A DNA stretch of 42,573 nucleotides from Persephonella sp. (GTDB taxonomy: Bacteria > Aquificota > Aquificia > Aquificales > Hydrogenothermaceae). This document shows, piece after piece, positions 1-13,411 of the stretch (positions within the stretch are counted from its first letter, which is position 1; every line of letters begins with the position of its first letter). The translations under genes were made by a program, and so were the position numbers. The notes beneath the pieces are model-generated. The model did no database searches, was not told the origin of the DNA, and saw nothing but the letters and a program-made list of their open reading frames with translations. The stretch spans positions 1 to 42,573 of the forward strand of contig JALVKE010000047.1 of the NCBI GenBank assembly GCA_027028005.1, read 5' to 3'.

Positions 1-1
1 G

Positions 2-532
2 TATAACTACCCTGATGCGTTTAAAGAGCTTTTAGATAAACTTGCAGATATGCTTATAGATTATCTAAATTTTCAGATAGAAAGTGGAGCTGATGCAGTT
101 CAGATTTTTGACAGTTGGGGTGGATATCTATCTCCTGATGATTACAGAGAGTTTGCTCTTCCCCCAATAAAAAAGATAATTAAAGAATTGAAAAGAGATT
201 ACCAGCCTGTTATTCATTTCACAAAAGGAGTAGCTGGATTTTTTGATGATATGATAACCTCTGGAGCTGATGTATACAGTGTTGACTGGATGATAGACCT
301 TGCAGATGTAAAGAAGAAACTAAATGGAAAAGCTGCAGCACAGGGAAATCTAGACCCAATAGTTTTATACGCTTCTGAAGAGGTTATAGAAGAAAAAGCT
401 GTTTCTATATTGAAAAAGTGGGGAAAAGATACAGGACATATTTTCAATCTTGGACACGGCTTAATGCCTGATATGGAAGTAAAAAAGGTAAAATTTTTAG
501 TAGATGTTGTCAAAAACAAAAGTAGAAGATAA
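2..532 (+). CDS. hemE: Uroporphyrinogen decarboxylase, C-terminal part (5' end outside window)
   Basis: Frame is open from nt 2 (YNYPDAFKELLDKLADMLIDYLNFQIESGADAVQIFDSWGG...); HemE-like FDSWGGYLSP and QGNLDP motifs. Confidence 0.93.
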   Translation, partial: YNYPDAFKELLDKLADMLIDYLNFQIESGADAVQIFDSWGGYLSPDDYREFALPPIKKIIKELKRDYQPVIHFTKGVAGFFDDMITSGADVYSVDWMIDLADVKKKLNGKAAAQGNLDPIVLYASEEVIEEKAVSILKKWGKDTGHIFNLGHGLMPDMEVKKVKFLVDVVKNKSRR

Positions 533-562
533 TTTATAATAATATTATAAAATTTTTGGGAT

Positions 563-4931
<4,369 letters not shown>

Positions 4932-5035
4932 GAACAAATTATTTCTAGCCTCAAAATTTATTTTCATTTTAAGATTTACTCTATATTAGATAATTTTTGT
5001 TACAAAACAATTTTACATTTTCAATATAAATATAC

Positions 5036-5064
5036 TTGACAATAATACACTAAAGTTATACATT
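5036..5064 (+). promoter_or_regulatory. Putative sigma70-type promoter of dnaK
   Basis: TTGACA at 5036-5041, 17-nt spacer, TACATT at 5059-5064; no other ORF between. Confidence 0.45.
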
Positions 5065-5103
5065 ATATATTGTGTAGAACAAGATAAAAGGAGGATGCTA
5101 TAA

Positions 5104-6981
5104 ATGGGAAAAGTAATAGGAATAGATCTTGGAACAACTAACTCAGTTGTTGCTGTAATGCAAGGTGGAGAACCTGTAGTTATTGCAAACCAGGAAGGTT
5201 TTAGAACAACTCCATCAGTTGTTTCATGGACTAAAGAGGGGGAGATTTTAGTAGGAGATCCTGCTAAAAGAAGAGCAGTATTAGATCCATTAAACACAAT
5301 CTATGAGTCTAAAAGATTTATAGGAAGAAAGTACGATGAAGTTCAGGAAGAAATAAAACATGTTGCATATAAAGTTGTAGCAGATGAGAAAGGTGATGCT
5401 GCATTTGATGTTCCAAATGCAGGAAAGATTGTAAGACCTGAAGAAGTAGGAGCACAAATCCTTAGAAAACTAAAAGAAGCTGCAGAAGCTTATCTTGGAG
5501 AGCCTGTTACAGAAGCAGTTATAACTGTTCCGGCATACTTTAATGAAAGACAGAGACAGGCTACAAAAGATGCAGGAAAAATTGCAGGACTTGAAGTAAA
5601 AAGAATAGTAAACGAACCAACAGCTGCAGCATTAGCTTATGGACTTGACAAAAAATCTGATGTAAAAATCCTTGTATACGATTTTGGTGGTGGTACATTT
5701 GACGTATCTATCCTTGAAGGTGGAGAAGGTGTAATTGAGGTTAAAGTATCTGATGGTGATACACATCTAGGTGGTGCAGATATAGATGCTAGAATTGTTG
5801 ATTGGCTTGTTAATGAGTTTAAAAAAGAACATGGAATTGATCTAAGACAGGATAAAACTGCTTTCCAAAGATTAAAAGAAGCAGCTGAGCAAGCTAAGAA
5901 AGAGCTTTCTTTCAAAATGGAAACAGAGATCAATCTGCCGTTTATTACAATAGATCCTAATACAAATCAGCCTCTTCACCTTGAGAAAAAGCTCACAAGA
6001 GCAAGACTTGAGGAAATGATTAAAGACCTTATTGATAGAACTATGGAAATTGTTAAGAGAGCTTTAGAAGAGGCTAAACTAACTCCTCAAGACATAGATG
6101 ATGTTGTATTAGTTGGTGGTTCTACAAGAATACCTCTTGTACAACAGAGAATTAAAGAGTTCTTTGGAAAGGAACCTCATAAAGGTGTTAACCCTGATGA
6201 AGTTGTTGCCATAGGTGCAGCTATACAAGGTGGTATTATTGGTGGAGAAGTTAAAGATGTTCTCCTTATTGACGTAACACCTCTTTCCCTAGGTATTGAA
6301 ACTCTTGGTGGAGTTATGACTACGCTAATTCCAAGAAATACTCCTATACCAACTAAAAAATGTGAAGTATTCACAACAGCTGCTGATAATCAAACACAGG
6401 TTGAGATACATGTTCTTCAAGGTGAAAGAAAAATGGCTAGAGAGAATAAATCACTTGGTAAGTTTTACCTAACAGATATACCACCTGCTCCAAGAGGAGT
6501 ACCACAGATTGAGGTATGCTTTGACATAGACGCTGATGGTATACTCCACGTAACAGCTACGGATAAAGCAACAGGAAAAAGCCAATCTCTAACAGTACAG
6601 CCTTCTTCTGGATTAACAGAAGAAGAAATTAATAAGATTATTGAAGAAGCTAAAAAACATGAAGAAGAAGATAGAAAATTCCAGGAAACTGTAGAGCTTA
6701 GAAACCAGCTTGATGCTCTAGTATATAGCTTAGAAAAAACAATTAAAGAAAATGAAGCAAAACTAACACCTGAAGATAAGAAGGAAGCTGAAGAAGCTAT
6801 AAAAGAGGCTAAAGAAGCTATCGCTTCTAATGAAAAGGAAAAAATTCAGGCTGCTATAGATAAAGTAACAACTGTTGCAAACAAAATAGCTCAAAAGCTC
6901 TATCAATCTGGAGAAGGAGCTGGAGCTCAGCAGCAACAAAAAGGTGGAGAGGACGATACAATAGAGCCAGAAGTTCACTAA
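5104..6981 (+). CDS. dnaK: Molecular chaperone DnaK (Hsp70)
   Basis: [17 protein letters not shown], full-length Hsp70, SD aggagg upstream. Confidence 0.98.
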   Translation: MGKVIGIDLGTTNSVVAVMQGGEPVVIANQEGFRTTPSVVSWTKEGEILVGDPAKRRAVLDPLNTIYESKRFIGRKYDEVQEEIKHVAYKVVADEKGDAAFDVPNAGKIVRPEEVGAQILRKLKEAAEAYLGEPVTEAVITVPAYFNERQRQATKDAGKIAGLEVKRIVNEPTAAALAYGLDKKSDVKILVYDFGGGTFDVSILEGGEGVIEVKVSDGDTHLGGADIDARIVDWLVNEFKKEHGIDLRQDKTAFQRLKEAAEQAKKELSFKMETEINLPFITIDPNTNQPLHLEKKLTRARLEEMIKDLIDRTMEIVKRALEEAKLTPQDIDDVVLVGGSTRIPLVQQRIKEFFGKEPHKGVNPDEVVAIGAAIQGGIIGGEVKDVLLIDVTPLSLGIETLGGVMTTLIPRNTPIPTKKCEVFTTAADNQTQVEIHVLQGERKMARENKSLGKFYLTDIPPAPRGVPQIEVCFDIDADGILHVTATDKATGKSQSLTVQPSSGLTEEEINKIIEEAKKHEEEDRKFQETVELRNQLDALVYSLEKTIKENEAKLTPEDKKEAEEAIKEAKEAIASNEKEKIQAAIDKVTTVANKIAQKLYQSGEGAGAQQQQKGGEDDTIEPEVH

Positions 6982-6986
6982 AAGCA

Positions 6987-7015
6987 AAAGCCCCGCTTAA
7001 GCGGGGCTTTTTTTG
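6987..7015 (+). terminator. Rho-independent terminator after dnaK
   Basis: Perfect palindrome AAAGCCCCGCTTAAGCGGGGCTTT followed by a T tract. Confidence 0.9.
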
Positions 7016-7221
7016 TTTTTCACAAAAAATTCCCTCTTTTCTTATTAACTTTTAGACATAGTTTTTAATATTTGTTTTTATTTAATAACTTAAAGAGTTG
7101 GCTGCTTGACATATCTATTATTTTTCAGGCTAAAATCATTAATAATCTGTTTGACTTTTTCATAGGATATGATAATCTTAAGTAGAATATTCTAATAACC
7201 CTATAAAGGAGGTTAAGGTCG

Positions 7222-7548
7222 ATGAAGAAATTAATAGTTTCAGCTGTTATGGGAGTTGCAGTAGTTGCTACAGGTGCACTTGCAGCAGATGGAGCAGCTA
7301 TTTTCAAATCTAAAGGATGTGCTGCATGCCACCAGGCTACTGTTGATACTGTAGGTCCATCTCTCAAGAAAATTGCAAAAGCTTATGCAGGAAAAGAAGC
7401 TGATTTAATAAAATTCTTAAAAGGGGAACACAAAGCTATTGTAGATCCTGCCAAATTTGCTATTATGCAGCCTCAGTTAAACACAACTAAAGCTCTTTCT
7501 GATGAGGAACTTAAAGCGCTAGCTGAATTTATGCTTTCTCACAAATAA
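7222..7548 (+). CDS. Class I cytochrome c (c552-like), periplasmic
   Basis: Signal peptide, CAACH haem motif, distal Met region (AIMQPQ). Confidence 0.88.
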   Translation: MKKLIVSAVMGVAVVATGALAADGAAIFKSKGCAACHQATVDTVGPSLKKIAKAYAGKEADLIKFLKGEHKAIVDPAKFAIMQPQLNTTKALSDEELKALAEFMLSHK

Positions 7549-7550
7549 AA

Positions 7551-7577
7551 AAAAGCCCCTTTAAAGGGGCTTTTTTA
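7551..7577. terminator. Bidirectional terminator between the cytochrome gene and folE
   Basis: AAGCCCCTTTAAAGGGGCTT flanked by A and T tracts, between convergent genes. Confidence 0.9.
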
Positions 7578-9185
7578 TTTTCCATTGTGTATCAGATTTA
7601 AAAACTCATTTCTTGTTTTTTCATCTTCTTTAAAAGCACCAGTTAGTTTGCTTGTAACAGTATAAGAAGAAGGATTTTTTACTCCTCTCATAGACATACA
7701 GTTTCCAGAAATAGCTATCTTATTATTTCTCCTTACAAGAATATAGCCTTCAGGAACTGTAACAGAGTAGATAAAATCGTTATACGGGACATCTTCAATA
7801 CTTGTTACCATTGAATAATATTTATCATTACCTTTTCTGTCTTTTTTTGTTTCTAATCTATAGTAAATTTCCCCATTTCTATATTTATGTTCATAAACAG
7901 TAGCAGCTACACCTAACGTTGCATAGAGTCCCTGAATTCCGTCTATCAACCTTTTTGATTTACTTACAAAATGATAAGTTTCTCCATCAGGTTTTTTACA
8001 TCCATCTCCTAACATAAAGTATTCAAGGAACAGTTTTTTCTGTCTTGGAGAGAGGGTATAAATGAACTCTGGTATATATTTCTCTTCTAATCCAAACTTT
8101 TCTACATATTTTGTTAAAACTTTTGAGTCTATCACATACTCAACTATTCCATTTTTCCTATTATAAATGTGATAGTTAAATGGCAATTCCTTTAGAACCT
8201 CTTTTATCTTTCTAGCTAAATCTGTATTTTCTTTTTGAGCTATTCTTACTCTATATTGTTTATTGTCTTTTATATAGTATGATCCTTCAGATAGATAAAC
8301 ACCTAAGAACTTAATAAAAGTATCTCCTTTTATTTTTATCTTTTTCTTTGTTTTGGTTAATACATTTCCATAACCAGCGTGATTATAATCCTCTTCTAAC
8401 TCAAAATACTCTATCTCCTTTCCTTTCATATAACCTGCCTGAGGAATTATTATCTTTGATAAGTCTTTTATCTCATAGGCTTTTTTTGAAAGCCATCTTT
8501 TATTTTTAGATTTGTAGAAAAGCCATTCTGTTGAATAAAGCATCTTGTGATCAGGTGAGACTAAAAGGTCAACAGACTTACTTTTGAAATTTATCATCAT
8601 TCCTTTAAAAGGATATGTTATATAGTTAACTGGTTTCGTAAAAGATACTTCTAAAGTATCTGGATTAACCTGTGCTACTTTATCTTCTGGATCAAGGTCT
8701 TTAAAATATTTCCAGCCTTTATCAGTGAGTATCTCTGTGTCTGAAGAGTAACATAAGTGTTCTGCTTCCAGAACAACAGCAACACCTTTAGGTTTTAATT
8801 CTTTTTCTAAAAATTCTGCTATTTCTGCTGTAAGTCTTTCCTGAACCTGAGGTCTATATGCAAACTTATTAACAACTCTCACAAGCTTTGAAAGACCACA
8901 AACTTTTTTATCAGGAATATAGGCTATATGAGCTTTTCCAAAGAACGGGAGCAGATGATGCTCACAGAGAGAATAAAACTGAATATCTTTTACAACAACC
9001 ATTTCATCGTATTCACCAACATCTTCAAAAACAGTCATATTAAAATTTTCATGAGATTTAAACTCTTCCCATAGCCTTACAATTCTATCAGGAGTTTCTT
9101 TCAATCCTTCTCTATTAGGATCTTCACCTATTGCTTCTAAAAAAAGTCTTACAGACTCTCTTAGTTTTTCTTTATCTATACTCAT
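7575..9185 (-). CDS. folE: GTP cyclohydrolase I with in-frame intein
   Basis: Extein halves (144 aa ending EAEHL; 41 aa starting [12 protein letters not shown]) rebuild a normal ~185-aa FolE ([18 protein letters not shown]). 351 aa are inserted between them. Confidence 0.95.
   Translation of the reverse strand: MSIDKEKLRESVRLFLEAIGEDPNREGLKETPDRIVRLWEEFKSHENFNMTVFEDVGEYDEMVVVKDIQFYSLCEHHLLPFFGKAHIAYIPDKKVCGLSKLVRVVNKFAYRPQVQERLTAEIAEFLEKELKPKGVAVVLEAEHLCYSSDTEILTDKGWKYFKDLDPEDKVAQVNPDTLEVSFTKPVNYITYPFKGMMINFKSKSVDLLVSPDHKMLYSTEWLFYKSKNKRWLSKKAYEIKDLSKIIIPQAGYMKGKEIEYFELEEDYNHAGYGNVLTKTKKKIKIKGDTFIKFLGVYLSEGSYYIKDNKQYRVRIAQKENTDLARKIKEVLKELPFNYHIYNRKNGIVEYVIDSKVLTKYVEKFGLEEKYIPEFIYTLSPRQKKLFLEYFMLGDGCKKPDGETYHFVSKSKRLIDGIQGLYATLGVAATVYEHKYRNGEIYYRLETKKDRKGNDKYYSMVTSIEDVPYNDFIYSVTVPEGYILVRRNNKIAISGNCMSMRGVKNPSSYTVTSKLTGAFKEDEKTRNEFLNLIHNGK
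7701..8753 (-). mobile_element. Intein (351 aa) with LAGLIDADG-type homing endonuclease domain, inside FolE
   Basis: Cys1 block [23 protein letters not shown]-like motifs [13 protein letters not shown] and [15 protein letters not shown]-terminal block [23 protein letters not shown] followed by Cys+1. Confidence 0.93.
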
Positions 9186-9194
9186 TTTCTCCCC

Positions 9195-9515
9195 TTAAGA
9201 CTGTAATTGTTTTTCAACCCATTTTTTATATTCTTCAAACTCTTTTCTAAGTTTTTCAAGCTCTTCCTTGTGCATTTGAGCTTCTTGTTTTGCAAGCTCT
9301 AACTCTTTTTTAGCCTGCTCAATCTCAATCTCTTTTTCTTTATTCCATACGTATAAAAGTGTTAATCCATATCCAAAGAATACAATAGTGTAAAAAACAA
9401 CAGCTTGAGGTCTTATAAGATTTTCTCCCCTAAGAATACTTAGATACATAGAACCTACGAGTAAAAGCAAAATAAAAAAGAAAGTAATTCCAAAAAACTT
9501 AACAAATTTAACCAT
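9195..9515 (-). CDS. Small membrane protein, two predicted TM segments + C-terminal coiled coil
   Basis: Hydrophobic N-terminal half; charged heptad-like C-terminus. Confidence 0.6.
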   Translation of the reverse strand: MVKFVKFFGITFFFILLLLVGSMYLSILRGENLIRPQAVVFYTIVFFGYGLTLLYVWNKEKEIEIEQAKKELELAKQEAQMHKEELEKLRKEFEEYKKWVEKQLQS

Positions 9516-9942
9516 CTTTACGGCCCTCCAATAGTCTTATACATTCTACTTTCATGCATTTATCTTTTATAACATTATAACCTTCCTTAGCAAGCTCCTC
9601 TGCCACTTCTTTATTGTACGTCCCTGGTTGAAACCAGAAGGTTTTAAAACCTTTTTTCTTAGCTTCTTTAGCTATCTCAGGTATAGCTGAAGGGTTTCTA
9701 AAAACATCAACAATATCAATCTCTTCAGGAATTTCATCAAAGGATGCTAAAACTTTCTCTCCTAATATCTCTTTCCCTGCATGTATAGGATTTATAAAAT
9801 ACATTTTAAAACCATACTTTTTAACAACTTCAGAAACAAAGTAGGCAGGCTTTTCAGGTTTAGGGGATATTCCTACCACAGCCACTGTTTTACTCTCATT
9901 TAATATTCTCTTTATATCTTCATCCTTTTCTATAAAAGGCAT
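9508..9942 (-). CDS. CoA-binding domain protein (YccU-like)
   Basis: KTVAVVGISPKPEKPAYFVSEVVKKYGFKMYFINP and FWFQPGTYN motifs. Confidence 0.85.
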   Translation of the reverse strand: MPFIEKDEDIKRILNESKTVAVVGISPKPEKPAYFVSEVVKKYGFKMYFINPIHAGKEILGEKVLASFDEIPEEIDIVDVFRNPSAIPEIAKEAKKKGFKTFWFQPGTYNKEVAEELAKEGYNVIKDKCMKVECIRLLEGRKDG

Positions 9943-10010
9943 AACTTACCTCCACGAGACATTAATATTTTTAAACTAATTTAAATATATTAATAAACCT
10001 ATGAGCTTTC

Positions 10011-10601
10011 TCAGTCACAGTTTTCAATACATATTTTTTTAAAGATAATCTTTCCACCACAGGATTGAAAACAGATATCAAAATCCGTATTACAACAGCA
10101 ATCTTTTAAACATAGAGATTGCTGCTGCTTTAATATTTCTCTAAAAGATGGTTCTTTAGGTTTTTGAGGTTTCTCAGGTTTAAGTCTAATCCAGTCTTCA
10201 AGAAGTTTTTTATAATACTCTTTTTCATTACACCAGTTCTTGTCAATTTTACATTTTCTAGTATAGTACTGATAATCTTCATTAAGCCTTAGATATTTAT
10301 CCTGCCAGAGTTTATATTCAGTGATATATCTATCATACTGTTTGAAGTATCTTTTAAGTTTTTCCCTATATATCTGCTTCTGATACGTGTATATCTTTTT
10401 TGCTTTTAATAAGGCATCCTTTAAGCATCTATCTCTCTGTTTTAAACACTCTTTTTCACATCTATATTTTTCTTTTCTGCATTTTTCAATACATGTTTGA
10501 TCTGTTTTTGAAGGAATGTATATCTTTTCTAATCTATACTTAGGAGAACAGCTAGTAAAAAGAACTATAAAAGCGAATATTGTAGTGTAGTATCTTCTCA
10601 T
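10011..10601 (-). CDS. Cys-rich putative lipoprotein with multiple CX3C motifs
   Basis: Lipobox-like LFTSC near the N-terminus; C-X3-C-X6-C-X3-C-X6-C and three further CX3C motifs. Confidence 0.65.
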   Translation of the reverse strand: MRRYYTTIFAFIVLFTSCSPKYRLEKIYIPSKTDQTCIEKCRKEKYRCEKECLKQRDRCLKDALLKAKKIYTYQKQIYREKLKRYFKQYDRYITEYKLWQDKYLRLNEDYQYYTRKCKIDKNWCNEKEYYKKLLEDWIRLKPEKPQKPKEPSFREILKQQQSLCLKDCCCNTDFDICFQSCGGKIIFKKICIENCD

Positions 10602-10635
10602 ATTTTTTCCTTTTTATTCATAGATATTAACAAAC

Positions 10636-10651
10636 TGTTCCATATGGAACA
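10636..10651. promoter_or_regulatory. Perfect 16-bp palindrome, TGT-N10-ACA form; candidate activator/operator site
   Basis: TGTTCCATATGGAACA in the divergent lipoprotein/sox intergenic region. Confidence 0.5.
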
Positions 10652-10733
10652 ATACATTTTTCCAAAAAGGACAGAAACTTTAAAGAAAATGTATATAAAA
10701 TTGTAAGTTATTGTAAATTTTTAATTAATTTTT

Positions 10734-10749
10734 TGGCATGGATATTGTT
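10734..10749 (+). promoter_or_regulatory. Putative sigma54 (-24/-12) promoter of the sox cluster
   Basis: TGGCATG-GATA-TTGTT versus consensus TGGCACG-N4-TTGCW; about 36 nt before the SD/ATG of soxX. Confidence 0.5.
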
Positions 10750-10785
10750 TCTGTTATAAACATAAAAACAGCATGGAGGTTTAAA

Positions 10786-11310
10786 ATGAGTTTTAAAAAG
10801 GCTGTAGCCTCAGCTTTAGCTAGTGTTGGACTTTTTGCCTTTTTTGATACATCTCATGGAGGTGAAATCTACTTTGAACATTCCTCTGCTAAAGAGATGA
10901 TGTTAAAAGATATTCCTCCTGGACCAAGACACTATGCCGTTCCTGAAAAATGCAAACTAGGGAGTGAAGCATTTATAAAAAAGATGGCTCCTGTTGGTCA
11001 AAAACTTTTTAACGATAAGAAAACAGCAAACTGTGTTGCATGTCACTGTGCTCCTGGTTCAAAAGGTTGTGGGAATATTGGACCTAATTTGAATCATTAT
11101 GCATCTACGCTTATGAATGCACCATATCTTGGCGGTCAAAAGAAAACTCCTAGCTGGATTTTCCAGAGAGTAGCTGATTACAGAGTTCAAATTCCACCTG
11201 AGTACAAAAAAGAACCTTACTACAACATAATGACTGTTAACCTTACAACAGGAATGCTCAACTATGATCAGGTTTGTGCTTTAGCAGCATTTATACTCTC
11301 TCTCAAATAG
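10786..11310 (+). CDS. soxX: Thiosulfate-oxidising cytochrome c SoxX (start ATG 10786 preferred over ORF-track 10738)
   Basis: CVACH haem motif, GNIGPNL, first gene of the Sox cluster; SD ggagg at 10775. Confidence 0.9.
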   Translation: MSFKKAVASALASVGLFAFFDTSHGGEIYFEHSSAKEMMLKDIPPGPRHYAVPEKCKLGSEAFIKKMAPVGQKLFNDKKTANCVACHCAPGSKGCGNIGPNLNHYASTLMNAPYLGGQKKTPSWIFQRVADYRVQIPPEYKKEPYYNIMTVNLTTGMLNYDQVCALAAFILSLK

Positions 11311-11317
11311 GTCTGTT

Positions 11318-11752
11318 ATGAGGATAGCAATAATTATTTTCTTCTTACTTATAGGTTCTTCTTTTGGAAGTATAAAGTGGTATTCATTAAAAGAAGGTTT
11401 AAAAAAAGCTAAGGAAGAAAATAAACTCATTGTTATCTATATAACTTCAAAACACTGTCAATACTGCAAAAAAATGGATAGAACAACTTTTAAAGATCCA
11501 AAAGTTATTAGTTACTTAGAGAAACATTTCATCCCTATAAAAGTGGATAAATCTTCTAAAGAAGGCTTAGAGGTTAGAAAACTATACGGATATGTTGGTA
11601 CACCTACCTTTCACTTTTTAACGCCAGATGGAAAAAAGATAAAAACTCTTTTTGGTGCATGGAAACCAGATGAATTTTTAGGAATTTTAAAGTACTTTGC
11701 AGAAGGTTACTACAAAAAGATAAATATGACTGAATATTTTATGAAAAATTGA
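11318..11752 (+). CDS. Thioredoxin-fold periplasmic protein (SoxW-like)
   Basis: Signal peptide, CQYC active site, YGYVGTPTFHFL. Confidence 0.85.
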   Translation: MRIAIIIFFLLIGSSFGSIKWYSLKEGLKKAKEENKLIVIYITSKHCQYCKKMDRTTFKDPKVISYLEKHFIPIKVDKSSKEGLEVRKLYGYVGTPTFHFLTPDGKKIKTLFGAWKPDEFLGILKYFAEGYYKKINMTEYFMKN

Positions 11753-11765
11753 GGAGGATGAAAGA

Positions 11766-12230
11766 ATGAATAGAAGAAAGTTTTTGAAAACTGTTGCTGT
11801 ATCAAGCGCAGTTATTGCTGCTTCTCCAATATTAACCAATACTTTTAAAGCAGAGGCAAAAGGAGAAGGTTTAAAGAAAAGAAGCTTTGAAGAAGCATTA
11901 AGAGATGTTTTAAAGGGTAAAAAACCTGTTGAATCAGAAAAGGTTAAACTTATTGCTCCATCAATAGCAGAAAATGGAGCTGTTGTTCCTGTGAAAGTTG
12001 AGGTAGCAGAACCTATAGAAAATGTAAAAGCAATACATATCTTCGCAGAAAAAAATCCTGATCCATGGACAGTATCAGTTCATCTAACCCCTCAAAATGG
12101 AAAAGCATACTTTGCAACAAGGATAAGACTTGCAAAGACAATGAATGTTTATGCTGTAGCAGAGCTTGCAGATGGTTCTGCAATTATGGCTAAGAAAGCT
12201 GTAAAAGTAACAATTGGTGGATGTGGTTAA
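11766..12230 (+). CDS. soxY: Thiosulfate carrier protein SoxY
   Basis: Tat-like MNRRKFLKTVAV leader; C-terminal GGCG carrier motif. Confidence 0.95.
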   Translation: MNRRKFLKTVAVSSAVIAASPILTNTFKAEAKGEGLKKRSFEEALRDVLKGKKPVESEKVKLIAPSIAENGAVVPVKVEVAEPIENVKAIHIFAEKNPDPWTVSVHLTPQNGKAYFATRIRLAKTMNVYAVAELADGSAIMAKKAVKVTIGGCG

Positions 12231-12253
12231 TTAAAAATTAAGGAGGAAAAAAT

Positions 12254-12583
12254 ATGGGAAGAGTAGCTTTAATTAAAATAAAGCCAAGAAGATATAAAAA
12301 AGGAGATATTGTAAGGGTAGACTCAGTTATCATGCACCCGATGTATAACGGCCTTATAAAAGATAAAAAGACAGGTAAACCTATACCACCTCACTATATA
12401 ACAGATGTAGAAGTTTATTATGGAGATCAGCTTGTTACAAAGATAGATGTTAATGCATCTGTTAGTGCTAATCCTTATTTCTCTTTCTATCTGAAAGTAG
12501 ATAAAGAAGCACCTTTAAAGATGATCTGGAGAGATAACAAAGGTGAAGTAACAGAAAAAGTAGTAAAAATTAAACCTCAATAA
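12254..12583 (+). CDS. soxZ: Thiosulfate oxidation protein SoxZ
   Basis: Size, SoxZ motifs (VDSVIMHPMYNG), position after soxY. Confidence 0.95.
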   Translation: MGRVALIKIKPRRYKKGDIVRVDSVIMHPMYNGLIKDKKTGKPIPPHYITDVEVYYGDQLVTKIDVNASVSANPYFSFYLKVDKEAPLKMIWRDNKGEVTEKVVKIKPQ

Positions 12584-12595
12584 GGAGGAAAAGAA

Positions 12596-13402
12596 ATGAA
12601 GAAACTTTTACTAACTGGTTTCTTAACGGCAGCTGCTGCTGCCCTTTTTATAAATGTTAATGCACAGGAAGCAGGACAGGCTATATCAGAGGAAGATTGG
12701 GAGCTTTATCAAGAAGGAATTAATCCAGGAGAGGTTTTTGCAGAGGAAGTAGGTGGGACATTGTTTGAAAAACCTATGGGACCTAAGAAGATATCCTGTG
12801 CATCTTGTCACGTAAAAAATGGAGATGTTGAAGACAATGTAGCAACTGCAGCAGCTTACTATCCAAAATATGATAAAGATGCAAAAACAGTTATAAATCT
12901 TGAGCAGAGAATTCAGATATGTCAAAGTAAATATCAGGATGTAAAACCTTTTTCTTTAAAAAGTACAGAAAATACAGCTTTAACAACGTACTTATACTAC
13001 TTAGCACAGGGAACAAAAATAAATGTTGATACAAAATCTCCAATAGCTAAGAAGTTTTATGATTATGGAAGATATGTATTTACTTTAAAAAGAGGAAAGA
13101 GAAATCTCTCCTGTCAGGTTTGTCACGAGTTTGCAGCAGGAAAAGTTCTTAGAATGCAATGGCTAAAACCTTTAGGATTTGAGTACAACGGTATAAAGGG
13201 AACCACAGCTGCAGACCACTGGCCAGCATTTAGAATGACAAAAAATAAAGTTCAGACTCTGCAGCAGAGATTTCAAGGTTGTATGAAACAGTCAAAGCAA
13301 AAAATACTTCCTTTAGGATCTGAAGAGATGGTTGCCTTAGAGCTTTATGTGAAATCTCTATCAAATGGAGCAGAATTAAAAACTCCAGGTTTAAGAAGGT
13401 AG
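12596..13402 (+). CDS. soxA: Di-haem cytochrome c SoxA
   Basis: Two CXXCH motifs (CASCH, CQVCH), QRFQGCM active-site Cys region. Confidence 0.94.
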   Translation: MKKLLLTGFLTAAAAALFINVNAQEAGQAISEEDWELYQEGINPGEVFAEEVGGTLFEKPMGPKKISCASCHVKNGDVEDNVATAAAYYPKYDKDAKTVINLEQRIQICQSKYQDVKPFSLKSTENTALTTYLYYLAQGTKINVDTKSPIAKKFYDYGRYVFTLKRGKRNLSCQVCHEFAAGKVLRMQWLKPLGFEYNGIKGTTAADHWPAFRMTKNKVQTLQQRFQGCMKQSKQKILPLGSEEMVALELYVKSLSNGAELKTPGLRR

Positions 13403-13411
13403 GAGGAAAAA

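Noticed and set aside
7030-7221. Sigma70-like boxes upstream of the cytochrome gene (e.g. TTGACA near 7107; TTGACT near 7151)
   Set aside because: Several overlapping weak candidates in AT-rich DNA; cannot choose one from sequence alone.
7575-9185. folE as a fusion with an unrelated domain
   Set aside because: The inserted segment has intein blocks at both ends and the exteins rejoin seamlessly across the HL|C junction.
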